From Desulfovibrio sp. JC010 (GTDB lineage: Bacteria; Desulfobacterota; Desulfovibrionia; Desulfovibrionales; Desulfovibrionaceae), in NCBI RefSeq assembly GCF_010470675.1, contig NZ_VOIQ01000001.1, positions 248,001-312,000 of the forward strand: a stretch of DNA of 64,000 bases. The letters run 5' to 3'. Of this stretch, positions 54,067 through 62,018 are shown piece by piece; position 1 is the first letter of the stretch; each line of letters starts with the position of its first letter. A program made the position numbers and the translations under genes. The notes under the pieces are model-generated. The model had not been told where the DNA came from and did no database searches. It saw only the letters and a list, made by a program, of their open reading frames with translations.

Positions 54067-54130
54067 ATCACTCGTCAATAATTTTATATTTTATATATAA
54101 ACATAAAGCCAACAAAAGACAAGACACACC

Positions 54131-54775
54131 CTACTTATCATGAACCTCCCATTCCTCAACCTTGTAATCCTCGGGGACTTCTTCCCAGCCGGAGAACATG
54201 GCCGCGATGTGGGCGGTGATGGTGTGCCCGGTGGTGGTCATGTAGATATGAACCACAAGAAAGGCCAGCAGGGCGTAGGCGCAGGCCATGTGGATGTTGG
54301 CTACTACGCTTAAGCTCAGGAAATCCAGGCCGTACTTGGGCCAATCGTTGTAGGTCCAGTAGAGCAGCCCGGTTACCATCTGCAGGGGCAGCAGTATTGC
54401 AGACAGCTTGAGGTAAACCAGACGCTGCAAGGGGTTGTGCTTGGCATCCTTACTCTTCTGCACCGGGTGCTCCTCACCCTTGAAGATGCCGGAAGCGTAG
54501 TACTTGGCCACCTCGAAAAGCTTCCTGGTGGTGGGGATGTACTGCTTCCACTCCCCAGTGGTCAGCAGCCAGAAGATGATGAACACGAACAGAATCAGCC
54601 AGCTGATACCCAGCGTGTTGTGCAGATCCACAGCCTTTTCAAAACCGAACAGGCTGAACACGCCGTGCACTTCCAGTCCGGTGACCATAAGCAGGATGAT
54701 CAGGATGGCCTGAGTCCAGTGCCAGAAACGCTCGAACTTTGAATAGAGGTAAATCTTCTTCATATTTCCGCTCAT
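54131..54775 (-). CDS. Cytochrome b subunit of octaheme cytochrome system
   Basis: A 214-residue membrane protein with four spans, like the cytochrome b subunits of Ni-Fe hydrogenases and formate dehydrogenases. Histidines for heme b lie in FERFWHWTQAILI, HNTLGISWLI and VHIYMTTTGHTITAHI. Last gene of the octaheme operon; GGAGG before the ATG lies inside the end of the octaheme gene. Probable role: passing electrons between quinone and the periplasmic cytochrome. Confidence 0.85.
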   Translation of the reverse strand: MSGNMKKIYLYSKFERFWHWTQAILIILLMVTGLEVHGVFSLFGFEKAVDLHNTLGISWLILFVFIIFWLLTTGEWKQYIPTTRKLFEVAKYYASGIFKGEEHPVQKSKDAKHNPLQRLVYLKLSAILLPLQMVTGLLYWTYNDWPKYGLDFLSLSVVANIHMACAYALLAFLVVHIYMTTTGHTITAHIAAMFSGWEEVPEDYKVEEWEVHDK

Positions 54776-54777
54776 AG

Positions 54778-56406
54778 CTAGTCCTCCTTACGTCCTGACA
54801 TGAAGATACGGCCAAGGGCGTGCAGCAGAACACCCACTGCCGAGGCGATAACCACAAACCAGCCGCCTGCGTCCACGATGGAAGATGCATCGCGTCCGGG
54901 CATGTAGAAACAGGTCATCTTAGCCAGACGGCCCTGCTTGCTGTGGCATTCTTCGCAGGCAACGGTATTTTCCTTGGGCGCGACCATGTGGGTGGTGGGG
55001 TAAACGTACTCGGTTTCCACAAATCCCACTTCGCCGCTGAAAGGCAGCCCGGCATACTTCATGCCGTAGGCAACTGCGTTTTCCCAATTGTAGCCCTTCC
55101 AGAAGGCGTCCTTATCCTTACCGAACAGGTGCGGAATAACGATATTCTTGTTGACCTTGTCATACGGGGTCATGCCGCGGTGAACCTTAAAGGGCATAAT
55201 CCGGGAATTCTTATCATCGATGGAGCCGACAGGCTTGGAGACCTGCACCGGCTTGGTGGGATCGATGGTGGTCTGGGCGGTGATGGTATCGATGGTACCG
55301 TTGAACCAGTAATACTCAGGAACAACGTTCTTTTCCCAACGCATATCGCCCTTCTTGGTCATGTAAACGGGCTTGCCCCATTCACCCTTTTCAACGTAGG
55401 GCTTGCCGTCCTTCTTCCTGCCTGCGGTGGACCAATCCCACCACATCTTGGTGGGCAATTCACGAGCGAAAGTCGGAATATGACAACTCTGGCAGGCCAG
55501 CTTGTCGGTATGATCATTGAGCTTCATACCAAGCTCGGACTTATGCGGCCTTGCGCTATGGCAGGATTCGCACATGATCTTGGAACCAAGGTCATCTTCA
55601 AGCAACGACTTGCGCTCGGTGGCAGCCGGGGTTGAGTAGATACGGCCGGCAATATCGTGCTTCACTGTGGTATGACAGCGGGTGCAACTGAAGTTCTGAC
55701 CGTCCATACCCATGTGCACATCAAGAGTCTTGGCCGGCTTGAGCATGGATGAGTCGAGGTCCCCGTGCTTTACGCCGTCACCGCCGCCACCGTAGAAATG
55801 GCAGGTTCCGCAGTTCTTGCGGGTGGGACGGCCCACAGACTGGGCAACATTGTTCCATTCGGGAGCAGCGTAAAACTTGCCGTTACCCTTGAATTTCTTA
55901 CCCGGCGGGGGTGCGGGATTACCGGCTCCTGAGGGGAACTTCTTGTAGGTTCCAGTCTGCTCATGACAGACAAGACAATCGATCTTTTCCTGTGAACTGA
56001 AATCGAAATCCTTGTTCTTCCAGCCGTAACCGGCATGACAGGAGGTACAGCGCGGTTCATTGGACTGGATATTGATACAGAAATTGTTGACCACCAGGCC
56101 ACCTTTACCGACCTTAAGCTCCTTTTCCGCCTTGGGATCGAGCCATGTCCAGTGAATGGTCTTGTGGAACTGGTGTCCGGCTTCGGTATGACAGCTCAGA
56201 CAGGCCTTGGTCACTTCCGGGCCGCTCTTAAAAGGCTGCTTCAACGCATCGAACTTGGAATGGTCAGCCGTGATCCATAATTCCTTCCCTTTGGTAGCCT
56301 GACGGGCCATCTGACGGCCGGGAGCGGTATCCCCGGCGGCAAATGCGCTTGCGCACAGAAAGACCACCGCTGAGAGCAACAGCAGCGAGTTCCGCATTAA
56401 CTTCAT
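54778..56406 (-). CDS. Octaheme c-type cytochrome, tetrathionate reductase family
   Basis: A 542-residue periplasmic protein with a signal peptide (MKLMRNSLLLLSAVVFLCASAFA) and eight CxxCH heme sites: CLSCH, CTSCH, CLVCH, CGTCH, CTRCH, CESCH, CQSCH and CEECH. This number and order, with a C-terminal membrane segment (about 500-530), fit the octaheme tetrathionate reductase (OTR) group. OTR proteins reduce tetrathionate, nitrite or hydroxylamine in vitro; the natural substrate is not settled. The ATG at 56406 has GGAGGG ahead. Confidence 0.9.
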   Translation of the reverse strand: MKLMRNSLLLLSAVVFLCASAFAAGDTAPGRQMARQATKGKELWITADHSKFDALKQPFKSGPEVTKACLSCHTEAGHQFHKTIHWTWLDPKAEKELKVGKGGLVVNNFCINIQSNEPRCTSCHAGYGWKNKDFDFSSQEKIDCLVCHEQTGTYKKFPSGAGNPAPPPGKKFKGNGKFYAAPEWNNVAQSVGRPTRKNCGTCHFYGGGGDGVKHGDLDSSMLKPAKTLDVHMGMDGQNFSCTRCHTTVKHDIAGRIYSTPAATERKSLLEDDLGSKIMCESCHSARPHKSELGMKLNDHTDKLACQSCHIPTFARELPTKMWWDWSTAGRKKDGKPYVEKGEWGKPVYMTKKGDMRWEKNVVPEYYWFNGTIDTITAQTTIDPTKPVQVSKPVGSIDDKNSRIMPFKVHRGMTPYDKVNKNIVIPHLFGKDKDAFWKGYNWENAVAYGMKYAGLPFSGEVGFVETEYVYPTTHMVAPKENTVACEECHSKQGRLAKMTCFYMPGRDASSIVDAGGWFVVIASAVGVLLHALGRIFMSGRKED

Positions 56407-56464
56407 CTCCACCCTCCATAGTTATAAATGACCGGGACGTTGTTACCCCGGAAACTTTCCATCA

Positions 56465-56929
56465 TCAGCGGCGAAAACCGGGCAATCCCTCCAGATACGG
56501 TTTCCGTCCCCGGAAAAATGCAAACATGGCCGCCACCCCCAAAAGCATGGCAAAACCCAGATGGGTCCAATCAATGATCATAACTGTCAGCGGATCGAAA
56601 GTAACCGCAGGCAGGTTCTTAACCACCCGCAGTACTCCAGTTACGATGACAATAACATAAATACAGACCCGCTGCATACCGGAAGAAGTCAATCTAAAAC
56701 GCCGCCTCCCGTCCATGGCGAACATGGTCAGCAGATACATGGCCATAAAAATGAGCACTGCACCGAATATGTAATGAATCTTGTTGGTCAGGTAGAAATC
56801 CGCCAGCCAGCCCAAGCCCGGAACATCCGCGATGTAATAACGCTTGAATATGGGCATCTGAGCCGCTCCGGTGAGGGCCATTATAAAAATGGTCAGCTTG
56901 AAAAGACGTGCGAACAGCGGGCTAGTCAT
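56465..56929 (-). CDS. Small membrane cytochrome b-like subunit
   Basis: A 154-residue protein with four hydrophobic spans (about 9-25, 48-68, 87-103 and 116-138). Histidine 53 in TNKIHYIFGAVL and His122 in DWTHLGFAML could bind heme b. It overlaps the end of the Fe-S gene by 8 nt and precedes the octaheme gene by 58 nt. Probably the quinone-facing subunit for the HybA-like Fe-S protein; inferred. Confidence 0.7.
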   Translation of the reverse strand: MTSPLFARLFKLTIFIMALTGAAQMPIFKRYYIADVPGLGWLADFYLTNKIHYIFGAVLIFMAMYLLTMFAMDGRRRFRLTSSGMQRVCIYVIVIVTGVLRVVKNLPAVTFDPLTVMIIDWTHLGFAMLLGVAAMFAFFRGRKPYLEGLPGFRR

Positions 56930-57908
56930 TGTCCTGCCCTCCTGCTGTGGATGATAGGAACTTCCCGGCCTTTATGATACCGGCGGCAATCCCGGCAAAA
57001 GGCGCTATGCCCACTGCATAGGCCAGCTTTTCCTCGTCTGCCATGGAATCCTCTACCGGAGAAAGTCCCGGCTTTCCGGGCCCCTTTTCCACAGCCTCGT
57101 TAAGCAGATCAAACGGCACCGGGGATAAATAGATGGTATTGGTGCCGCCGTTCTCATCTTCACCGTAGATGTGCCAATTATTCTGCTCCGCCAGCTCATG
57201 GGCCTTAGCTAAAACTTCACTGCGCGGGCCGATGGTCTGCACATCTTCGGGACAGGCTTCGATGCAGGCCGGAAGCTTGCCTTCATCTATCCGGTTGTAG
57301 CAGCGGTCGCACTTGTACATGACCCCGTTCCCGGCAAACCCCGGCATAAGCCGCAGGTACAGCCCCACCCCGGTTTGACGCTGGGGGATATGCCACGGAC
57401 AGACCGTGCGGCACTTGGCCCCGCCGAGGCAGACATCTTCATTAATGCGCACGATACCGTTCTTCTGCTTTCCGGCTGCGCCCCACGGACAGAGATTGGC
57501 GCAGGGGGCATTACGGCAATGCAGGCAGCGGCGGGGAATATTAATTTCGTGGGTTTCACCTTCAAATTCAACTTCCGCACTCTGAATGTAGAGCCAGTTG
57601 TACGGGGTCAGACGGTCATCCACATCTGTGCGGTCCGACCAGTCTTCCACCTTGACCCGCGAGGTTGGGTACATTTCAGGATATGGCTTCTCCGGCTTGG
57701 GAAACTTTGGTTCATTAACTTCGCGGCAGGCCGAAACGCATTCGCCGCATGCGATACACTTGGATAAATCAAGCAGGGTACAGAGTTCTTCGCTGTCTCT
57801 ACCTGCGGCGGCCGCGACTTCACGGGCAGGCAGGAGCATGGCCGCACTTCCGGCCCCCAGCCCCTTTAAGAAATTCCTGCGTGAAATTCCATTCTTCTTG
57901 TCTGTCAT
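56922..57908 (-). CDS. Tat-exported 4Fe-4S dicluster protein, HybA/DmsB-like
   Basis: A 328-residue iron-sulfur protein. The N-terminus MTDKKNGISRRNFLKGL is a twin-arginine signal, so it is exported folded with its clusters. Sixteen or so cysteines in four groups (CIACGECVSAC, CLHCRNAPCANLC, CLGGAKCRTVC, CDRCYNRI..CIEAC) fit a four-cluster ferredoxin chain as in HybA and DmsB. A C-terminal hydrophobic segment may anchor it. First gene of the operon Fe-S, membrane subunit, octaheme cytochrome, cytochrome b. It would carry electrons between the membrane subunits and the cytochrome. Confidence 0.88.
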   Translation of the reverse strand: MTDKKNGISRRNFLKGLGAGSAAMLLPAREVAAAAGRDSEELCTLLDLSKCIACGECVSACREVNEPKFPKPEKPYPEMYPTSRVKVEDWSDRTDVDDRLTPYNWLYIQSAEVEFEGETHEINIPRRCLHCRNAPCANLCPWGAAGKQKNGIVRINEDVCLGGAKCRTVCPWHIPQRQTGVGLYLRLMPGFAGNGVMYKCDRCYNRIDEGKLPACIEACPEDVQTIGPRSEVLAKAHELAEQNNWHIYGEDENGGTNTIYLSPVPFDLLNEAVEKGPGKPGLSPVEDSMADEEKLAYAVGIAPFAGIAAGIIKAGKFLSSTAGGQDND

Positions 57909-58025
57909 TTGTATTCCTTTATGAACTGCAATCAGCTTCATCATGAAACGGTTTTCCTAAGACAAAGCAGAATCCGTACCTACTTTCTACATTCTTCCAA
58001 TAATCACCATGAACCCTTTGTTTAT

Positions 58026-58039
58026 GCCTAGTACGGTCC
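58026..58039 (-). promoter_or_regulatory. Weak sigma-54 type promoter candidate
   Basis: On the minus strand, TGG and GC are spaced as -24 GG and -12 GC with 10 nt between (TGGACCGTACTAGGC). Flanking positions fit the consensus poorly. Its place, between the octaheme operon and the divergent activator, is the reason it is listed. Confidence 0.35.
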
Positions 58040-58080
58040 ATAAACACATCCTCAAAAACCAGAACGGCAGCAAAAACAAC

Positions 58081-58148
58081 TTGAACAAGTGTGCAAACAT
58101 ATGTTCAAATTAAGACACACACTTGAACAATTGAACACTTTTTGAACA
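58081..58148. promoter_or_regulatory. Cluster of TTGAACA sites (possible activator sites)
   Basis: Five copies of TTGAACA or its complement TGTTCAA occur in 68 bp: 58081-58087, 58102-58108 (inverted), 58123-58129, 58131-58137 and 58142-58148. The first two form a 7-bp dyad 14 nt apart. They lie upstream of the octaheme operon and next to the start of the regulator, so both may be controlled from here. Confidence 0.6.
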
Positions 58149-58160
58149 CAAGGTAGACCT

Positions 58161-59540
58161 ATGACCGAGCAGGACATCAATCTTTATCTGCGGGAAGTAA
58201 TCGACACCATGAATGACGGGCTGATCATCATCCGACCCAACGGAACTATTATGATGGTCAATGACGCCCTGCTGCGCATGACCGGATTTACCAAAAATAA
58301 TTTGCTCAACAAGCCCTGCTCTGTACTGGGCTGCGATGCCTGCCGCAGGGTGCGTGAGCAGGCTGAGGGGCATTGGTGCGGACTATTTGAAAAACGCAAA
58401 GAAAGCCGCAAGAGCTGCCGTATCATCGACAAAAACGGAAACTACCTGCACGTGCTTAAAAACGCCTCTTTGCTTCGTGGCGAAGAAGGTCAGATTCTCG
58501 GGGCGGTAGAAACACTGACAGACATCAGCGAACTGGACCGCAAGGAACTAAAAATCCGTGAACTTTCCCGGAAGTTACAACACGAAGAAACAGGCTTCTG
58601 CGGGTTTGTGGGGCACTCTCCCGCCATGCAGAAGGTGTATACCCTGCTACAGAAAGCGGCCCGCTCCGACGGACCGGTAATAATTTTCGGCGAATCAGGT
58701 ACTGGTAAGGAACTGGCCGCACAAGCTATTCATGAGATGAGCCCGCGCAAAGACAAACCTTTTGTGCAGCTGAACTGCGCCGCGCTCAATGAATCCCTGC
58801 TGGAGAGTGAACTTTTCGGACATGTAAAAGGAGCCTTCACCGGGGCCTACCGCCACAGGCAGGGCCGCTTTGAAGAAGCTGCGGACGGTTCCATATTTCT
58901 TGATGAAATCGGCGATGTTCCGCTGCCTATTCAGGTGAAACTGCTGCGGGTACTGGAAACACGCTCTTTTGAACGGGTGGGTGAAAACATCAACCTGAAC
59001 ATGGACGCAAGACTGATCACAGCCACCAATCAGGATTTACGCCAGCTGGTGCAGGAAAAACAGTTCCGCGAAGATTTCTTTTTCCGCATCAATGTCATTC
59101 CGGTGCATCTGCCGCCCCTGCGAGAACGCAAGGAAGATCTGCCCCTGCTGGTAGATCACTTTATCCAGATGAATGAGCAACTCCGCAACAACGACAGTCC
59201 GACCCCGGAAACCATGCGCAAACTTATGGCTTACGACTGGCCCGGCAACGTGCGCGAGCTGAAAAGTGCACTGGAATACGCCGCAGTGGTAAAGGACAAC
59301 GGCCCGATCCTGCCGGAACACCTACCCCCGCAGATCAGCGATGCGCCGGTTGATAACTGCCATTGCCCGGCCCGGTCCGCCGCAGCGGTCACTGAGCCGG
59401 ATGAAAAACAAGAACTCATCAATGGACTCAAGCAGGCCGGGGGCAACAAAAGCAAGGCCGCAAAAATCATCGGAGTCAGCCGGGGAACCATCCATAACCG
59501 CATGCGTAAATATTCGGTTCAATACAAGCTGGATGAGTAA
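58161..59540 (+). CDS. PAS-sensor sigma-54-dependent transcriptional activator
   Basis: A 459-residue activator. An N-terminal PAS domain (8-125) holds a cysteine group C53-x4-C58-x2-C61-x11-C73-x12-C86 that may bind an Fe-S cluster or metal. The AAA+ domain (about 150-375) has Walker A GESGTGKE, the sigma-54 contact loop GAFTGA and Walker B IFLDEIGD. A Fis-type HTH (GGNKSKAAKIIGVSRGTIHNRM) is at the C-terminus. It is divergent from the octaheme cytochrome operon and probably activates it; the signal is likely redox or sulfur-related (inferred). Confidence 0.93.
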   Translation: MTEQDINLYLREVIDTMNDGLIIIRPNGTIMMVNDALLRMTGFTKNNLLNKPCSVLGCDACRRVREQAEGHWCGLFEKRKESRKSCRIIDKNGNYLHVLKNASLLRGEEGQILGAVETLTDISELDRKELKIRELSRKLQHEETGFCGFVGHSPAMQKVYTLLQKAARSDGPVIIFGESGTGKELAAQAIHEMSPRKDKPFVQLNCAALNESLLESELFGHVKGAFTGAYRHRQGRFEEAADGSIFLDEIGDVPLPIQVKLLRVLETRSFERVGENINLNMDARLITATNQDLRQLVQEKQFREDFFFRINVIPVHLPPLRERKEDLPLLVDHFIQMNEQLRNNDSPTPETMRKLMAYDWPGNVRELKSALEYAAVVKDNGPILPEHLPPQISDAPVDNCHCPARSAAAVTEPDEKQELINGLKQAGGNKSKAAKIIGVSRGTIHNRMRKYSVQYKLDE

Positions 59541-59952
59541 TCACCTATCAGAGAATCCGCACCATTACTGAATTTTATACGGCCTACGCGCTTATTCTAG
59601 AAAGATTATACAGGCGTCGCCACTGGACTTTTCGGCTGTTTTTGAGTAAATACTTTCTCAACATCGGGAAAAAGCATCCGCTGTTTCCCCACAAGTCGCC
59701 ATAAAACCATTTACGCTGGTGCAGCAGTTTCCACAGCCCTGCCCAGTCCGAAAGAAATCACATTTCTGCCCGCTACATATCCGGAACTCCGCAAGGCTCC
59801 AGACCTTGCACCCGGACCGCAAGCCCCGGCATCAGGCAGGTCTGCGCTGAACTGGAAAACCAGTGCGCATACTTTGCTTTTGATTGTTGTGGAGAATTGC
59901 CACCTAACAGAAACACAATACAGCGCGCACAGACAATTAACCGGAGGAAGAC

Positions 59953-61242
59953 ATGAGCGATAAAGACATTGCGATCCTGAAGTATGACGGTAAAGAGTAC
60001 GAACTGCCCGTAATCCACGGCAGTGAAGGCGAAACAGGCGTAGACATCACTAAACTCCGGGCCCAGAGCGGCCTGATTACCTATGATCCGGGCTACGGCA
60101 ACACAGGATCATGCACCAGCAACATCACCTTTGTGGACGGCGAAAGAGGTATCCTGCGCTACCGCGGATATCCCATTGAAGATCTTGCCAAACATGGTAA
60201 ATTCATTGAAACCGCATGGCTGCTCATCTTCGGAGAACTTCCGCTCAAGGAAGATCTGGCCCGTTTTTCCGCCCTGCTCACCGCCGAAGAACTCATCCAC
60301 GAAGACCTGCGTCACCACTTTGAAGGCTTCCCCGCTCATCGCAACCAGCCCATGGCTATTCTCTCCGCAGTAATCAACGCGCTGGGCAGCCACAACCCGG
60401 ACCTCAACGACATCACCGACAAGTCCGAATTTTTCCTCGCTGTGGGCAAGATCATCTCCAAGGTGCGGACCATCGCGGCTTTTTCATACCGCAAATCCAT
60501 CGGCCGCCCCTTTGTATACCCGGACCCGGAACTAAGCTACTGCCACAACTTCCTGCACATGATGTTCTCCATCCCCTACAAGCAGTATGATCCGCCCATT
60601 GAAGCGGTTAAGGCCCTTTCGCTCATCTTCCAGCTGCACGCGGACCACGAGCAGAACTGCTCCACCTCCACAGTGCGCATGGTCGGTTCCACACAGGCCA
60701 ACATCTTTGCTTCCGTATCTTCCGGCATCTGCGCCCTCTGGGGCCCCCTGCACGGCGGAGCAAACGCAGCGGTTATCGACATGCTCGAAACCATCAACAA
60801 CGGCGACTACACCATCGATGAGTACATCGAGAAGGTGAAGAAGAAAGAATGCCGCCTCATGGGCTTCGGGCACCGCATCTACAAAAGCTTTGACCCGCGT
60901 GCAAAAATCCTCAAAAAAGCGACCCACGACCTCCTGCAGCACGGCTTCAGCGATGAACTGCTGGATATCGCCATGCAGCTTGAAGAGCGCGCCCTTTCCG
61001 ATGATTACTTCATCGAACGCAAGCTCTACCCCAACGTGGACTTCTACTCCGGTATCATCCTGCGTGCGCTGGGCATCCCGGTGGCCATGTTCCCGGTTAT
61101 GTTCGCCATTGGCCGCATGCCCGGCTGGATTGCCCACTGGTACGAGGATTACACCAACCCCACATCAAGAATTAACCGTCCGCGCCAGATTTACACTGGC
61201 GAAACTCCCAGAAATTACGTACCTATAGATTTCAGGAAGTAA
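59953..61242 (+). CDS. gltA: Citrate synthase
   Basis: A 429-residue type II citrate synthase that condenses acetyl-CoA with oxaloacetate. Catalytic segments: LILHAD-like LIFQLHADHEQNCST, GPLHGGANAAVI, MGFGHRIYKSFDPRA and the C-terminal RPRQIYTG. The N-terminal beta domain of the Gram-negative, NADH-sensitive type is present (about 1-50). GGAGG lies before the ATG. The 412-nt upstream gap holds no gene; a long inverted pair GGTGCA/TGCACC (59718 and 59808) is its only visible feature. Confidence 0.96.
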   Translation: MSDKDIAILKYDGKEYELPVIHGSEGETGVDITKLRAQSGLITYDPGYGNTGSCTSNITFVDGERGILRYRGYPIEDLAKHGKFIETAWLLIFGELPLKEDLARFSALLTAEELIHEDLRHHFEGFPAHRNQPMAILSAVINALGSHNPDLNDITDKSEFFLAVGKIISKVRTIAAFSYRKSIGRPFVYPDPELSYCHNFLHMMFSIPYKQYDPPIEAVKALSLIFQLHADHEQNCSTSTVRMVGSTQANIFASVSSGICALWGPLHGGANAAVIDMLETINNGDYTIDEYIEKVKKKECRLMGFGHRIYKSFDPRAKILKKATHDLLQHGFSDELLDIAMQLEERALSDDYFIERKLYPNVDFYSGIILRALGIPVAMFPVMFAIGRMPGWIAHWYEDYTNPTSRINRPRQIYTGETPRNYVPIDFRK

Positions 61243-61306
61243 TTTCAGTCAATATCGGTTCGGGGCTTATCCGGTCCCGGAACGATGGATATACCTACCC
61301 GGATAT

Positions 61307-61346
61307 GCCCGTAATCCCGCTCCCCACAAGGGGTGAGATTACGGGC
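61307..61346 (+). terminator. Hairpin after gltA
   Basis: A long stem GCCCGTAATC.../...GATTACGGGC (61307-61325 with 61330-61346) follows gltA by 65 nt. The T tract is weak, so termination is probable but not certain. Confidence 0.6.
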
Positions 61347-61454
61347 AATACTTTTCCAACGGACCGGAATTTAAATTATTCTCAAAAAAATTAAAGTTTT
61401 TTCAAAAAAAAGCTTGCAATTCGCAACCGATATTTATAAACAGTTCTTCGCCGT

Positions 61455-61541
61455 GCCGAAGTGGTGGAATTGGTAGACACGCTAGGTTCAGGGTCTAGTG
61501 GAGGTTTCTCCGTGGAAGTTCGAGTCTTCTCTTCGGCACCA
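61455..61541 (+). tRNA. tRNA-Leu (anticodon CAG)
   Basis: An 87-nt class II tRNA: acceptor GCCGAAG/CTTCGGC, D-arm with GGTAGACAC, anticodon stem CTAGG/TCTAG with loop TTCAGGG (CAG), a long variable arm, T-arm GTTCGAGTC and encoded CCA. Confidence 0.97.
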
Positions 61542-61550
61542 TCTTTCTAA

Positions 61551-61588
61551 AAAGAGCCGCAACAAAAGTTGCGGCTCTTTTGTTTTTT
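61551..61588 (+). terminator. Terminator of tRNA-Leu
   Basis: A perfect 13-bp stem (61551-61563 with 61568-61580) followed by TTTTGTTTTTT. Confidence 0.92.
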
Positions 61589-61705
61589 GACCAAAAAGCC
61601 CTTCAGTCCTACTGTTCATTGGGCTGGGGGACTTTTTAACCTCGACGGGCAAAAAATTATTGACCGAAGTTTAGAGTTTGTTAAGATTTTTTCTGTTGGT
61701 TTCAA

Positions 61706-61817
61706 CTTCAGGTTTTGCAAATCAAAAAGGGAACCCGTTTAAAGTACGGGGCGGTTCTGCCGCTGTGATTCCTGTCCCTGTTCAAGGGACGGGAAAAGCC
61801 AGCAACCCGACCTGAAG
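61706..61817 (+). promoter_or_regulatory. Adenosylcobalamin riboswitch
   Basis: The core has the cobalamin-riboswitch plan: an outer helix CUUCAGGU/ACCUGAAG (61706-61713 with 61810-61817), AAAAAGGGAAC, GCCGCUGUGAUU (61754-61765) and AAGCCAGCAACCCGACCU, close to the usual GCCAGxAGACC box. It precedes B12-dependent ribonucleotide reductase, a common target. About 200 nt remain before the start codon and hold long-range pairs (ACCACAAA 61882-61889 with TTTGTGGT 61963-61970, and TGTATTC/GGAATACA inside it), a possible expression platform acting on translation. Confidence 0.9.
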
Positions 61818-62018
61818 CATATCTACTCAGATAATCTACACTTCTCTTCAAAATTCAGGTTACGCCTTCTGGGCAGCCTGCACCACAAATCAAAAAATCA
61901 AGCTCCGTAAGGGAGTCTCTTGGCGACAGATGTATTCTATCCGGAATACAGCATGTCCGCTGTTTGTGGTTTATTGATCTCAGGGCAGAAGAAAGCCCTT
62001 CAAAGGAAATTCATCACC

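Noticed and set aside
59541-59952. Possible structured RNA upstream of citrate synthase
   Set aside because: Only a short distant inverted pair was seen; no known RNA family plan could be recognised.
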